Assembly: GCA_003523545.1 (NCBI GenBank)
Contig: DQAM01000147.1
Span: 1-9,547 of the forward strand
DNA length: 9,547 nt
Direction: 5' to 3'
From: Dysgonomonas sp.
GTDB taxonomy: Bacteria > Bacteroidota > Bacteroidia > Bacteroidales > Dysgonomonadaceae
In this document: piece after piece, positions 1 through 8,165 of the stretch
How positions within the stretch are numbered: the stretch's first letter is position 1
How the letters are laid out: every line of letters starts with the position of its first letter
The notes under the pieces: generated by a model
Databases searched by the model: none
What the model was told of the DNA's origin: nothing
The model's input: the letters and a program-made list of their open reading frames with translations, nothing else
Made by a program: the position numbers and the translations under genes

Positions 1-31
1 TTAAAACAAGCAAATACATAATAATTCAATA

Positions 32-2764
32 TTACTTATAACGGATTGCCGCCTGAGCTGCTGCCAAGCGTGCAATAGGTACACGGTAAGGGGAACAACT
101 TACATAGTTCAATCCTACGATATGACAGAATTCGATTGATGAAGGTTCACCGCCATGCTCGCCGCAAATACCGACTTTCATATTCGGACGGGTTTCCCGG
201 CCTTTGGTAGCCGCCATCTTTATGAGTTGTCCAACTCCTTCCCGGTCTATAACCTGGAACGGATCTTCTTTCAAGATACCCTTTTCCATATAAATCGGTA
301 AGAATTTTCCAATATCATCGCGCGAGAATCCGAAAGTCATCTGAGTCAGGTCATTTGTTCCTATCGAGAAGAATTCGGCTGATTCAGCCATCTGGTCGGC
401 AGTCAATGCTGCGCGGGGTATTTCGATCATGGTACCTACTTCAAATTTAATAGAGTCGCCCATTTCTTCGAATACCTTTTGAGCTGTCTTACGGATAATG
501 CCTTCCTGCATTTTCATCTCCGCAATGGAGCTTGTCAAAGGAACCATAATTTCGGGGAATACTTCTATGCCTTTTTTCTTCAGATTCAATGCTGCCTGAA
601 GAATGGCGCGTGTCTGCATCACTGCAATCTCAGGATAAGTATTTGCCAGACGGCAGCCACGATGGCCGAGCATCGGATTGGTTTCGTGTAAAGCGCTCAT
701 CTTTTGTTTGATGCGGCTTTCGGATATACCCATAGCCTCTGTCATTTCCTCTATACCTGTAATATCCTGAGGAAGGAATTCATGTAAAGGGGGATCTAGC
801 AGACGCACGGTTACGGGAAGTCCCTGCATAGACATAAATATTCCTTCGAAATCTTCCTGCTGTAAAGGCAAGAGTTTTGCAAGCGCTTTTTCACGTTCTT
901 CAGTTGTTTCGGAAAGAATCATTTCACGCATAGCAATAATTTTCTTTCCTTCAAAGAACATGTGCTCCGTACGGCAAAGGCCGATGCCTACTGCACCGAA
1001 TTGGCGGGCTACAGTTGCATCGTGAGGTGTATCTGCATTTGCTCGAACTTTTAAACGTGCAAATTTAGCAGTTAGTTTCATCAGCGTTTCGAAGTCTTCA
1101 CTCATTTCAGCAGGTTTGGTATCTACTTGTCCGTCGTAAACTTCGCCCGTAGTACCGTTCAATGAAATCCAGTCTCCTTCGCGATACACTTTTTCGCCGA
1201 TAGTAAGAGTACGCATTTTGTAATTGATACGCAATTCAGAAACCCCTGATACGCAGCATTTGCCCATACCGCGGGCTACTACTGCCGCATGCGAAGTCAT
1301 ACCTCCGCGGGCGGTTAAGATACCTTCCGCAGCATCCATACCTTTCAAATCCTCGGCCGAAGTTTCTATTCTGACTAATATAAGTTTTCTGCCTACGTGT
1401 GCTTTCATAATATGTTCCGCATCATCGGCAAAGAACACTATCTGTCCGGTTGCTGCTCCTGGGGATGCAGGAAGACCTTTGGCTATAACAGTAGCTTTTG
1501 TCAATGCTTCCGGTTCGAATATCGGGTGTAAAAGTTCATCTACCTTCTGTGGATCGACACGTAAAATAGCTTCTTTCTCGTCGATCTGACCTTCATTTAA
1601 CATATCGATGGCAATCTTAACGGCGGCCGCTCCTGTGCGTTTTCCGCTGCGGGTCTGCAGCAGCCACAATTTACCATCCTGAATAGTAAATTCAAGGTCT
1701 TGCATATCTTTATAATGAAGTTCCAGCTTTTTCTGAATGGCAGTCAATTCCTTGAATATCTCGGGCATCATTTCTTCCAAAGACAAGCCGCTAGCTTTTC
1801 TTTCTTCTTCCGAGAATCCTTTTAGGACTGCATTACGGCGCGATCCTTCGAGGGATATCTGCTGGGGCGTGCGTGTACCTGCCACCACATCTTCTCCCTG
1901 TGCATTGACAAGAAATTCCCCGTTAAACAGGTCTTCACCGGTAGAAGCATCACGAGTAAAGGCTACACCCGAGCCCGAACGGTCATTCATATTTCCGAAT
2001 ACCATCGCCTGTACATTTACAGCTGTACCCCATTCTGCCGGGATATTGTTCAGCTTACGATAAAATATGGCGCGGTCGTTCATCCAGCTTTCAAATACAG
2101 CCATAACGGCGTTCCATAATTGTTCCCACGGGTCTGTCGGGAAATCTTTCCCTAACTTATCTTTTATAACAGCTTTGAAACGTTTTACAAGTTCCTGTAA
2201 ATCTTCAGTTACGAATTCGGAATCGAGTTTAATTCCCTTTTCGTGTTTGAGTTCATCTATTATTTCTTCGAAAACGTCTTCATCGTCTTTTTCAACCGGC
2301 TTCATACCCATTACAACCCCTGAATACATTTGGATGAAACGACGATAAGAATCCCACGCGAAACGGGCATTACCGCTTCTTGCTATGATAGCCTCGACAG
2401 CCTGGTCATTCAATCCCAAATTGAGAATCGTGTCCATCATTCCCGGCATGGAAGCCCTGGCTCCCGAACGCACCGAAACCAAAAGAGGATTTTCCTTGTC
2501 TCCGAATTTTGGTCCGTCGACAACTTTTTCCACTTTTCCCATAGCTTCTTTTACTTGTTCGGTAAGCATTTTTACAACAGCGTCTTTTCCTTCTGTGTAA
2601 AACTTGTTACAAACTTCCGTAGTGATTGTGAACCCGGGGGGAACAGGGATACCCAGCAGACTCATCTCGGCCAGATTTGCTCCCTTACCGCCTAACAACT
2701 CTTTCATTTGGGCATTACCTTCTGTCATCGTGCCACCAAAGAAATAAACATCTTTACTTCCCAT
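32..2764 (-). CDS. ppdK: Pyruvate, phosphate dikinase (PPDK)
   Basis: Cytoplasmic enzyme that interconverts pyruvate + ATP + phosphate with PEP + AMP + pyrophosphate, serving gluconeogenesis or pyrophosphate-linked glycolysis. The 910-residue protein is complete and keeps the family order. The N-terminal ATP-grasp part begins with LLGGKGANLAEM (24-34) and has the RSGARASMPGMMDT block (99-112). The swivelling phosphohistidine domain carries GGMTSHAAVV, with His492 as the phospho-carrier and Thr490 at the position that regulatory kinases modify in plants. The C-terminal PEP/pyruvate barrel has GLCRTEHMFF near 595-604 and GICGEHGGEP with catalytic Cys867. From memory, the Clostridium symbiosum enzyme is about 36 residues shorter, with His455 and Cys831, so the extra length lies mostly N-terminal to the phosphohistidine. 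The ATG at 2764 starts the usual N-terminus directly (MGSKDVYFFG). No Shine-Dalgarno is seen, as is common in Bacteroidota. It lies in the same direction as putA but 439 bases away, so it probably has its own promoter. No defects seen. Confidence 0.98.
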   Translation of the reverse strand: MGSKDVYFFGGTMTEGNAQMKELLGGKGANLAEMSLLGIPVPPGFTITTEVCNKFYTEGKDAVVKMLTEQVKEAMGKVEKVVDGPKFGDKENPLLVSVRSGARASMPGMMDTILNLGLNDQAVEAIIARSGNARFAWDSYRRFIQMYSGVVMGMKPVEKDDEDVFEEIIDELKHEKGIKLDSEFVTEDLQELVKRFKAVIKDKLGKDFPTDPWEQLWNAVMAVFESWMNDRAIFYRKLNNIPAEWGTAVNVQAMVFGNMNDRSGSGVAFTRDASTGEDLFNGEFLVNAQGEDVVAGTRTPQQISLEGSRRNAVLKGFSEEERKASGLSLEEMMPEIFKELTAIQKKLELHYKDMQDLEFTIQDGKLWLLQTRSGKRTGAAAVKIAIDMLNEGQIDEKEAILRVDPQKVDELLHPIFEPEALTKATVIAKGLPASPGAATGQIVFFADDAEHIMKAHVGRKLILVRIETSAEDLKGMDAAEGILTARGGMTSHAAVVARGMGKCCVSGVSELRINYKMRTLTIGEKVYREGDWISLNGTTGEVYDGQVDTKPAEMSEDFETLMKLTAKFARLKVRANADTPHDATVARQFGAVGIGLCRTEHMFFEGKKIIAMREMILSETTEEREKALAKLLPLQQEDFEGIFMSMQGLPVTVRLLDPPLHEFLPQDITGIEEMTEAMGISESRIKQKMSALHETNPMLGHRGCRLANTYPEIAVMQTRAILQAALNLKKKGIEVFPEIMVPLTSSIAEMKMQEGIIRKTAQKVFEEMGDSIKFEVGTMIEIPRAALTADQMAESAEFFSIGTNDLTQMTFGFSRDDIGKFLPIYMEKGILKEDPFQVIDREGVGQLIKMAATKGRETRPNMKVGICGEHGGEPSSIEFCHIVGLNYVSCSPYRVPIARLAAAQAAIRYK

Positions 2765-3007
2765 ACTGTAAGATTTTTTATAAGGTTAGGAAATTAAAAA
2801 AATATATATTGTCATTCGTTTCTCAAGTTTCTTTTAATAAAAGACAGGCTAACGGCTTTATGATACTAGATATAATATGTTTTTTCAACCGTTTCCAATA
2901 TTACTAAAAAATAACGGGAAATCAAAAAGAAACAAAAGAATTATTATCTCTCAAATACAAAAAAGATCTTATGTCAAGAGTAAATTCATACTATTCTGCT
3001 GATTTGT
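2765..3007. other. AT-rich leader region upstream of ppdK
   Basis: Non-coding part of the putA-ppdK spacer nearest ppdK. It is strongly AT-rich, and I see no convincing gene, riboswitch or tRNA in it. It contains a candidate ppdK promoter at 2896-2926. If that promoter is right, ppdK mRNA would have a 5' leader of roughly 120 bases, in which I see no strong hairpin. Confidence 0.6.
2896..2926 (-). promoter_or_regulatory. Candidate Bacteroidetes-type promoter for ppdK
   Basis: Read on the minus strand, TTTG (2926-2923) is followed after 19 bases by TAATATTG (2903-2896). This matches the Bacteroidetes -33 TTTG / -7 TAnnTTTG pattern with one mismatch in the -7 element. A second, weaker possibility is TTCTTTTG at 2940-2933 with TTTG 17 bases upstream. 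The region is AT-rich, so chance matches are easy and the call is tentative. Confidence 0.35.
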
Positions 3008-3139
3008 TTTGTCATTGAGTCGCCTACGCTCTTCGAATTGAAAATCGGAAGAGTGCAACGGAGCCAACAGTTGTTTCTGAGTGCAACGAAGAATCTTGTC
3101 TAAAACAAAACAGATGCTTCCTACTGTCAGCATGACAAA
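3008..3139. repeat. Repeat-like intergenic element with terminal inverted repeats and internal hairpin
   Basis: Its ends are exact 8-bp inverted repeats, TTTGTCAT (3008-3015) and ATGACAAA (3132-3139). Inside, GAAGAATCT (3088-3096) pairs with AGATGCTTC (3112-3120) at 8 of 9 positions across a 15-base loop. CTGA (3077-3080) and TCAG (3127-3130) extend the structure outwards. GAGTGCAACG occurs twice, at 3051-3060 and 3079-3088. CTCTTC (3030-3035) and GAAGAG (3048-3053) form a second small hairpin. The minus-strand phrase AGATTCTTCGTTGCACTCAG resembles dispersed non-coding repeats that I remember from many bacterial intergenic regions. That suggests a member of a MITE- or REP-like family, but copy number cannot be seen from one window. 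Confidence 0.55.
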
Positions 3140-3166
3140 TACTATATAGCGAGGGCTTAACAATCC

Positions 3167-3190
3167 CCCCTCGGAGGAGACCAAGAGGGG
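3167..3190 (-). terminator. GC-rich hairpin just after putA, possible transcript end
   Basis: CCCCTC (3167-3172) and GAGGGG (3185-3190) form a 6-bp GC-rich stem with a 12-base loop. It starts 14 bases past the putA stop codon, so it sits where a putA terminator or 3'-end stabiliser would be. On the putA strand no U-run follows the stem, so it is not a textbook intrinsic terminator. A run of six Ts (3197-3202) follows it on the plus strand, where no gene reads through. It may be part of the adjacent repeat cluster. Confidence 0.35.
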
Positions 3191-3203
3191 CTTCTATTTT
3201 TTA

Positions 3204-6200
3204 TTATTCTCCAAAGATACTGCCGTAACGGTGATACTCATAGGCAATACTTTGCTCCTTAACGTAGTGAAGCAGTTCTAGCCTTCCTTCAACCAAGGGT
3301 TTTTGAGTGGCAATATGTTTACCTAATTTTGCCCCCTCAGCGAATATTGCATCTGATAAATTGGCTGAACAAGCCCTTATTCTTTCGTATTTATCCATGT
3401 CAGAGATAAATTGGGACTCATCCTGTTTTATCAGGCTAAGATTCCCGAACATAGTTGCAACTTTCTCTAATGCCTGTAATTTTTCGTCATCTGGCGATAT
3501 ACTTATTACAAGCGGTGTTTTAGCCATAACCGAAGCCAGGCTTGTAAGCAGAATATCCGTAAGATCATCTTCTTTTTGCACCCTTAATGCCACATTTTTA
3601 AGAGGCAGATAACGGAATACATTGGATTCACCATATAGATTATTTATATCCCTTTCCAAAGCGAATTCCTCATCCCAAACGGCTTTATAATTAGCTGAAG
3701 CAAAATTCAGGCGGGCTTTCGATTTTTCATCGGATACTAAATCGGCCAGCGAAGATTTTGACAATCCGGCACCGGTCACTTCATTTTCCGAAAATTCGAC
3801 AAAACACGAAACATAATTAACTCCTCCGGCCTTGATACCTCCACCAAAAGCTGAACGTTTCATTCCTCCAAACGGTTGACGGTTAACAATGGCTCCTGTG
3901 ATACCCCGGTTAATATAAAGATTACCTGCTTCTATCGAATTTTTCCAAAGTTCGATTTCTGATTCATCCAGACTTTGTAATCCCGAAGTGAGACCGTATT
4001 CCGAAGAGTTGACATAATCTATTGCCTGCTTCAAATCATCTACACAAACCACAGCTAGCAATGGAGCAAAAAGTTCGGTACTAAAAGTATAGCTTCCCGG
4101 TTTCACACCCCATTTAACACATGGTTTAAGGATGTATTTCTTTTCGTCCAGAAACTCAGGTTCGACCAGCCAGGATTCTCCCGGTTCCAGATTTTCGATT
4201 GCATGCAGTAGTTTGTCATTATCGTTATCGATCATCGGTCCTACCACACTATCGGGATTCCAGGCGCTTCCTGTGTGCATACTGGTTACAGCATCTTTAA
4301 GCTTCGATTTGAATATCGGGTCGCTATAAGTCTTTTTGTCCACTAATAACAGCGAACAAGCCGAACATTTCTGACCTGCATTGCCGAAAGCCGAAGCTAC
4401 GACATTCTGTATAGCATGATCCTGGTCTCCATTTCCTGTAAGGATAATAGCATTTTTTCCTCCTGTTTCGGCAGAAAGAGGAGTACGGGGACTGTTTTCC
4501 AATAACCGGAAGGCTGTATCGGTACCTCCGGTCAGTATAACATGTTTAACAGATGGATGCGATGTCAGGTGATTTAGCGGTTCCCGACCCGCTGTACATA
4601 CCACTTGTAAAGCGTCTTTGGGTACGCCTGCATCCCAGAAGCATTTTGCAAATTCCCACGCAATAGGCATAGCTACGGTTGCAGGCTTTAGTATAACCGT
4701 ATTGCCACCTGCCAAAGCGGATGCTACTCCGCCTACAGGGATTGCCAGCGGGAAATTCCAGGGGGGAATAACCAATATAATACCCTTGGGAGCATATTTT
4801 ACCGTTTTAAGATCGGCAAAAGCTTTCATCGTTATCGGGTAAAAACGACAGAAATCTATTGCTTCCGACACTTCCACATCTCCTTCGGTAAATGTTTTGC
4901 CTGTAATTGCAGACATACATCCAATGAGATCGCCCCGTTTGGCGCTTAGATTTTCTGCCACCTGATGCAGTATCTTATTCCGTTGTTCGATTGTCGTTTT
5001 GCGCCAACCCGATTTATCTTCTTCCGCAATCTGGATGATTTCTTTTACGTGCTCCATCGAGGACAGGCTTGCTTCGCAAACAGATACTTCATCGTTGCGG
5101 TTGCGGTCATAGTATTTTTTCTTATTTTCCGTTTCAATTTCTTTATCTCCGATCTGAACCGGGATTTTGAAATTTGTATCGTTGACTTCCGTTTCCCATT
5201 TTTTCAATTTATTTAAAGCCCATTCCCTGTTTTGCGGTAAATCCAGATTGCTATCGGGTTCGTTATGGAACACATCTATATTCGAATCGGGAGCAGGTTT
5301 CTTATTCCGGTCTTGTTTACGGAAAGATTCCGGTTTCATGCTGTCCTTTTTCGCATAAGCCTGTAAGAACTGATCGGCCAGGAATTTCCACTGCGGACTG
5401 TCGAGTTTCAGATTGAACGAATAACTGAGGAAATTATCTTTCCCGGTATTTTCATCCAGACGGCGCACCAGATAGGATACAGCATTGAGGAAATGTTCTT
5501 TCTTTACAACAGGAGTATAAAGAATAATCTGCTTATCCATCTTACGGACAACTCGTGGAAGATGGTTGGCCATACCTTCGAGCATTTCGAAGGTAACACA
5601 ATCCGATACCCCGTTTTTCTCACTTAACAAATAAGCATATCCGATACTGAAAAAGTTATGTGAAGCCACTCCGACATGCATGGCCTTGGCATTCTTCGGT
5701 TGCAGGGCAATATCAAGGATGTGCATATAATTTGCATCTACATCTATTTTGGAGGGCAATATAGGATTGGCCCAACCCCTCAATGAGGAAATGATAGATT
5801 CCATCTGCTGATTAGCTCCTTTTACCAGGCGCATCTTTATAGGGGCTCCTCCATCAGCGATGCGGTCTTTTGCCAGTTTTAGTAATCTTTCTACAAAGAA
5901 TTCTGCATCAGGAAGATAAGCCTGCACTACTATACCTGCCGTATAATTCTTAAACTCAGGCATAGACATTACGGTTTCAAAGACATCGAGCGTCAGCTCG
6001 GTGTCTTTGTATTCTTCCATGTCGAGATTGACAAATTTAGGCTTCGAAACACCGTCATGGTCTGTATAAGAATAATCGATAGATTGTTTGTAAATCCGCG
6101 CAACACGTTTGCACAGTTCATTTTTATTCTCTTCGTAACTCAGCGGTTTAATCTGTGCATAAATACCCGAAAGTTTTATGGATATGTAATTGATATCAGG

Positions 6201-6707
6201 TTGTGTAAGTGCCTCGAGATAATGTTCGTAACGATTGTCGGCTTCTTTATCACCCAGCACCACTTCTCCCAGCAGGTTGACATTTTGTCCGATTTGTGCC
6301 TGCCAGCGTCTGGCCAGATGATTAGTCAGTGCGGGACGTTCTTCGGCGATGATTATCTTGTCCGTTTCTTTTCGCAGGCGCGCTTTAAACAACGGCATAG
6401 CAATAGCATCAAACTGGTATCCGAAAAGGGTGAATAACTTCAATTGGAATTGGTCGAAAGAATTAAAAAAATCCGGTACCCCGTACTGTTCGATCAATAT
6501 TTTCATCCGTTTAGCCAGTTTTTTATCGTCCTTCACTTGCGACGATTCGTCCAGCATTTTTGACAATAATACTTTGTTAGAAGGCGTTTGTATTAACGAT
6601 GCAAACTTTTTTTGCTCTTTTACCTCTTCAGGTGTTAATTCATTTTCAGCTTTATTCAAAAACTGCGTTGCCCATTCCAGCACTTCAGAACTAGTGATAG
6701 TATCCAT
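3204..6707 (-). CDS. putA: Bifunctional proline dehydrogenase / L-glutamate-gamma-semialdehyde dehydrogenase (PutA)
   Basis: Oxidises proline to glutamate in two steps: FAD-dependent proline dehydrogenase, then NAD-dependent oxidation of the semialdehyde. At 1167 residues it begins directly with helical and barrel sequence and has no ribbon-helix-helix DNA-binding domain, so it is unlikely to be the self-repressing type known from E. coli. The PRODH barrel spans roughly 70-450, with RLVKGANQ (293-300), GVASHN (346-351) and the proline-binding RRxxE pattern at Arg415/Arg416/Glu419. The ALDH domain spans roughly 530-975, with PPWNFPL (648-654), SAETGG with general base Glu747, GQKCSA with nucleophile Cys781, and ELFAP (878-882). 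About 180 further residues follow, ending in a conserved-looking HRYG tail (1159-1162). This fits the longer PutA types, whose C-terminal ALDH-like domain closes the substrate tunnel. A linker near 473-495 carries two PDSN units. Divergent from the peptidase gene, 104 bases between starts. Confidence 0.97.
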   Translation of the reverse strand: MDTITSSEVLEWATQFLNKAENELTPEEVKEQKKFASLIQTPSNKVLLSKMLDESSQVKDDKKLAKRMKILIEQYGVPDFFNSFDQFQLKLFTLFGYQFDAIAMPLFKARLRKETDKIIIAEERPALTNHLARRWQAQIGQNVNLLGEVVLGDKEADNRYEHYLEALTQPDINYISIKLSGIYAQIKPLSYEENKNELCKRVARIYKQSIDYSYTDHDGVSKPKFVNLDMEEYKDTELTLDVFETVMSMPEFKNYTAGIVVQAYLPDAEFFVERLLKLAKDRIADGGAPIKMRLVKGANQQMESIISSLRGWANPILPSKIDVDANYMHILDIALQPKNAKAMHVGVASHNFFSIGYAYLLSEKNGVSDCVTFEMLEGMANHLPRVVRKMDKQIILYTPVVKKEHFLNAVSYLVRRLDENTGKDNFLSYSFNLKLDSPQWKFLADQFLQAYAKKDSMKPESFRKQDRNKKPAPDSNIDVFHNEPDSNLDLPQNREWALNKLKKWETEVNDTNFKIPVQIGDKEIETENKKKYYDRNRNDEVSVCEASLSSMEHVKEIIQIAEEDKSGWRKTTIEQRNKILHQVAENLSAKRGDLIGCMSAITGKTFTEGDVEVSEAIDFCRFYPITMKAFADLKTVKYAPKGIILVIPPWNFPLAIPVGGVASALAGGNTVILKPATVAMPIAWEFAKCFWDAGVPKDALQVVCTAGREPLNHLTSHPSVKHVILTGGTDTAFRLLENSPRTPLSAETGGKNAIILTGNGDQDHAIQNVVASAFGNAGQKCSACSLLLVDKKTYSDPIFKSKLKDAVTSMHTGSAWNPDSVVGPMIDNDNDKLLHAIENLEPGESWLVEPEFLDEKKYILKPCVKWGVKPGSYTFSTELFAPLLAVVCVDDLKQAIDYVNSSEYGLTSGLQSLDESEIELWKNSIEAGNLYINRGITGAIVNRQPFGGMKRSAFGGGIKAGGVNYVSCFVEFSENEVTGAGLSKSSLADLVSDEKSKARLNFASANYKAVWDEEFALERDINNLYGESNVFRYLPLKNVALRVQKEDDLTDILLTSLASVMAKTPLVISISPDDEKLQALEKVATMFGNLSLIKQDESQFISDMDKYERIRACSANLSDAIFAEGAKLGKHIATQKPLVEGRLELLHYVKEQSIAYEYHRYGSIFGE

Positions 6708-6756
6708 ACGATTCAGGTATATTAAAATAAGGTTGTTTTTATATGTTTGGAAATAT

Positions 6757-6789
6757 TATGCAATATAAAAAAATCAATTCATATCTTTG
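6757..6789 (+). promoter_or_regulatory. Bacteroidetes-type promoter of the M64 peptidase gene
   Basis: TATCTTTG at 6782-6789 is an exact match to the -7 consensus TAnnTTTG. TATG at 6757-6760, one mismatch from the -33 TTTG, lies 21 bases upstream. Transcription would start near 6795, leaving a short leader of about 15-20 bases before the ATG at 6812. I found no equally good element for putA on the other strand of this 104-base divergent region. Confidence 0.65.
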
Positions 6790-6811
6790 TTTAAATTCTA
6801 ATATTTTTACA

Positions 6812-8083
6812 ATGAAAAATATACTTTCTTTTTTCATCCTGTTTATATCTGTAACAGGCTTTGCGCAGGAATATGATACCTATTTCATAAACAAGACATT
6901 GCGTGTCGATTATACTTTTGCAGGCAACGCCCGCGAACAGTATGTTTTTCTGGATAAGCTGAACGAATTACCACAATGGGCGGGAAGGAAACACAACCTT
7001 TCAGGAAGCTTTCTGGATGGTAACGGACAGATAAAAATGTATGATATACAATCGGGAGAATGTATCTATAAAACCCCTTTTAGCTCGCTTTTTCAGGAAT
7101 GGGTCACAACGGACGAAGCCAAAGAAACGTCGAAAAGCTTTGAAAACGTATATCTTTTGCCTTTTCCAAAACACAAGACAAGAATCGAGGTTAGTTTCAG
7201 GAACAGGCAGGGAAAATACGATACGAAGCTGACCCATATCGTTGACCCGGACGATATACTGATTCATAAAAAAGGATATGACAATGTAACCTCCCATACG
7301 TTAATGCATCCGGCAAGAAAAGAAAACGCCATCAATGTGGTTATTGTGGCAGAAGGGTTTACCGAGGCTGAAATGCCTGTTTTCAGAAAATATGCCCAAG
7401 AGACGATCGATCATACTTTCCTTCATGAACCCTTCGGAAAATATAAAGACAGTTTCAATTTTTATGTTGTGGAAAGTGTATCGGAAGAGAGCGGTGTCAG
7501 TGTTCCCCGCGAAGGATTGTGGAAAAATACTTCCGTTCATTCTCATTTCGATACTTTCTATTCCAATCGTTACCTCACTACCAGCCGTGTGAAAGACCTG
7601 CACGATATTCTGGCAGGAATACCGTATGAACATATCATTATTTTAGCCAATACAGATGTATACGGAGGAGGTGGAATCTTAAACTCCTATACCCTGACAA
7701 CTACCGGGCACAGCAACTTCAAACCGGTAGTGGTACACGAGTTCGGACATAGCTTTGCCGGATTGGCGGACGAATATTTTTATGAGAACGATACTTTCGA
7801 CGACACCTATCCTCTGGATGTAGAACCGTGGGAACATAATGTGACTACCCTTGTGAACTTCGATTCAAAATGGAAAAGCATGCTTTCACCTCAGACTCCC
7901 ATTCCTACACCTATAACCGACAGTGGAAAATATAAGGTAGGTGTGTACGAAGGAGCGGCTTATTCGTTCAAAGGAATATATCGCGGAAATGTGGATTGCA
8001 GGATGAAAACAAATACGGCACGCAGGTTCTGCCCCGTCTGCCAACGCGCAATCCAGAATCTGATACTATTTTATACTGAATAG
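6812..8083 (+). CDS. Secreted M64-family zinc metallopeptidase (IgA-peptidase-like)
   Basis: A 423-residue exported zinc peptidase of MEROPS family M64, named after a Clostridium ramosum IgA protease. The substrate of this member is unknown, and Bacteroidales homologues need not cut IgA. The signal peptide is clear: MKN, a hydrophobic stretch (4-16), then TGFAQ, with probable cleavage after Ala18. It has no lipobox cysteine, so it is released to the periplasm or outside. Residues about 20-150 form a beta-rich N-terminal region matching the M64 N-terminal domain in position. The catalytic part has NVVIVAEGFT (175-184) and HEFGHSFAGLADEY (309-322), with zinc-ligand candidates His309 and His313, general base Glu310, and Asp320 as likely third ligand. 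Cys396, Cys407 and Cys410 near the end match a conserved M64 CRM...CPVC pattern. An in-frame ATG at 6743 is rejected as start because it would bury the signal peptide and precede the promoter. No terminator is evident before the next gene. Confidence 0.93.
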   Translation: MKNILSFFILFISVTGFAQEYDTYFINKTLRVDYTFAGNAREQYVFLDKLNELPQWAGRKHNLSGSFLDGNGQIKMYDIQSGECIYKTPFSSLFQEWVTTDEAKETSKSFENVYLLPFPKHKTRIEVSFRNRQGKYDTKLTHIVDPDDILIHKKGYDNVTSHTLMHPARKENAINVVIVAEGFTEAEMPVFRKYAQETIDHTFLHEPFGKYKDSFNFYVVESVSEESGVSVPREGLWKNTSVHSHFDTFYSNRYLTTSRVKDLHDILAGIPYEHIIILANTDVYGGGGILNSYTLTTTGHSNFKPVVVHEFGHSFAGLADEYFYENDTFDDTYPLDVEPWEHNVTTLVNFDSKWKSMLSPQTPIPTPITDSGKYKVGVYEGAAYSFKGIYRGNVDCRMKTNTARRFCPVCQRAIQNLILFYTE

Positions 8084-8165
8084 GAAATATAAGACGAAAA
8101 CCAAAACTATATCCCTTGTAGGATGTTATAAAACATATAAGAGATAACCCTAATAAACATTTGTT

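Noticed and set aside
1..31. Possible terminator or gene end downstream of ppdK
   Set aside because: Only 31 AT-rich bases are visible and no stem can be formed from them. The relevant sequence lies outside the window.
2969..3184. 71-codon minus-strand open frame between ppdK and putA
   Set aside because: It lies almost wholly on the repeat-like element and hairpin. Its translation (including DKILRCTQKQ) is the kind of spurious product these repeats give, it shows no domain, and it has no good start context. I treat it as non-coding.
6753..6766. ATATT/AATAT short inverted repeat as an operator in the putA/M64 divergent region
   Set aside because: Arms of only five A/T bases in very AT-rich DNA are expected by chance, and nothing else supports regulator binding.
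6349..6768. 139-codon plus-strand open frame over the 5' end of putA
   Set aside because: It is antisense to the well-conserved PutA N-terminus and crosses the divergent promoter region. The translation is cysteine- and serine-rich without any motif, as expected of a shadow frame.
6743..6811. Upstream in-frame ATG adding 23 residues to the M64 peptidase
   Set aside because: It lies upstream of the -7 element TATCTTTG and would put a polar extension before an otherwise classic signal peptide.
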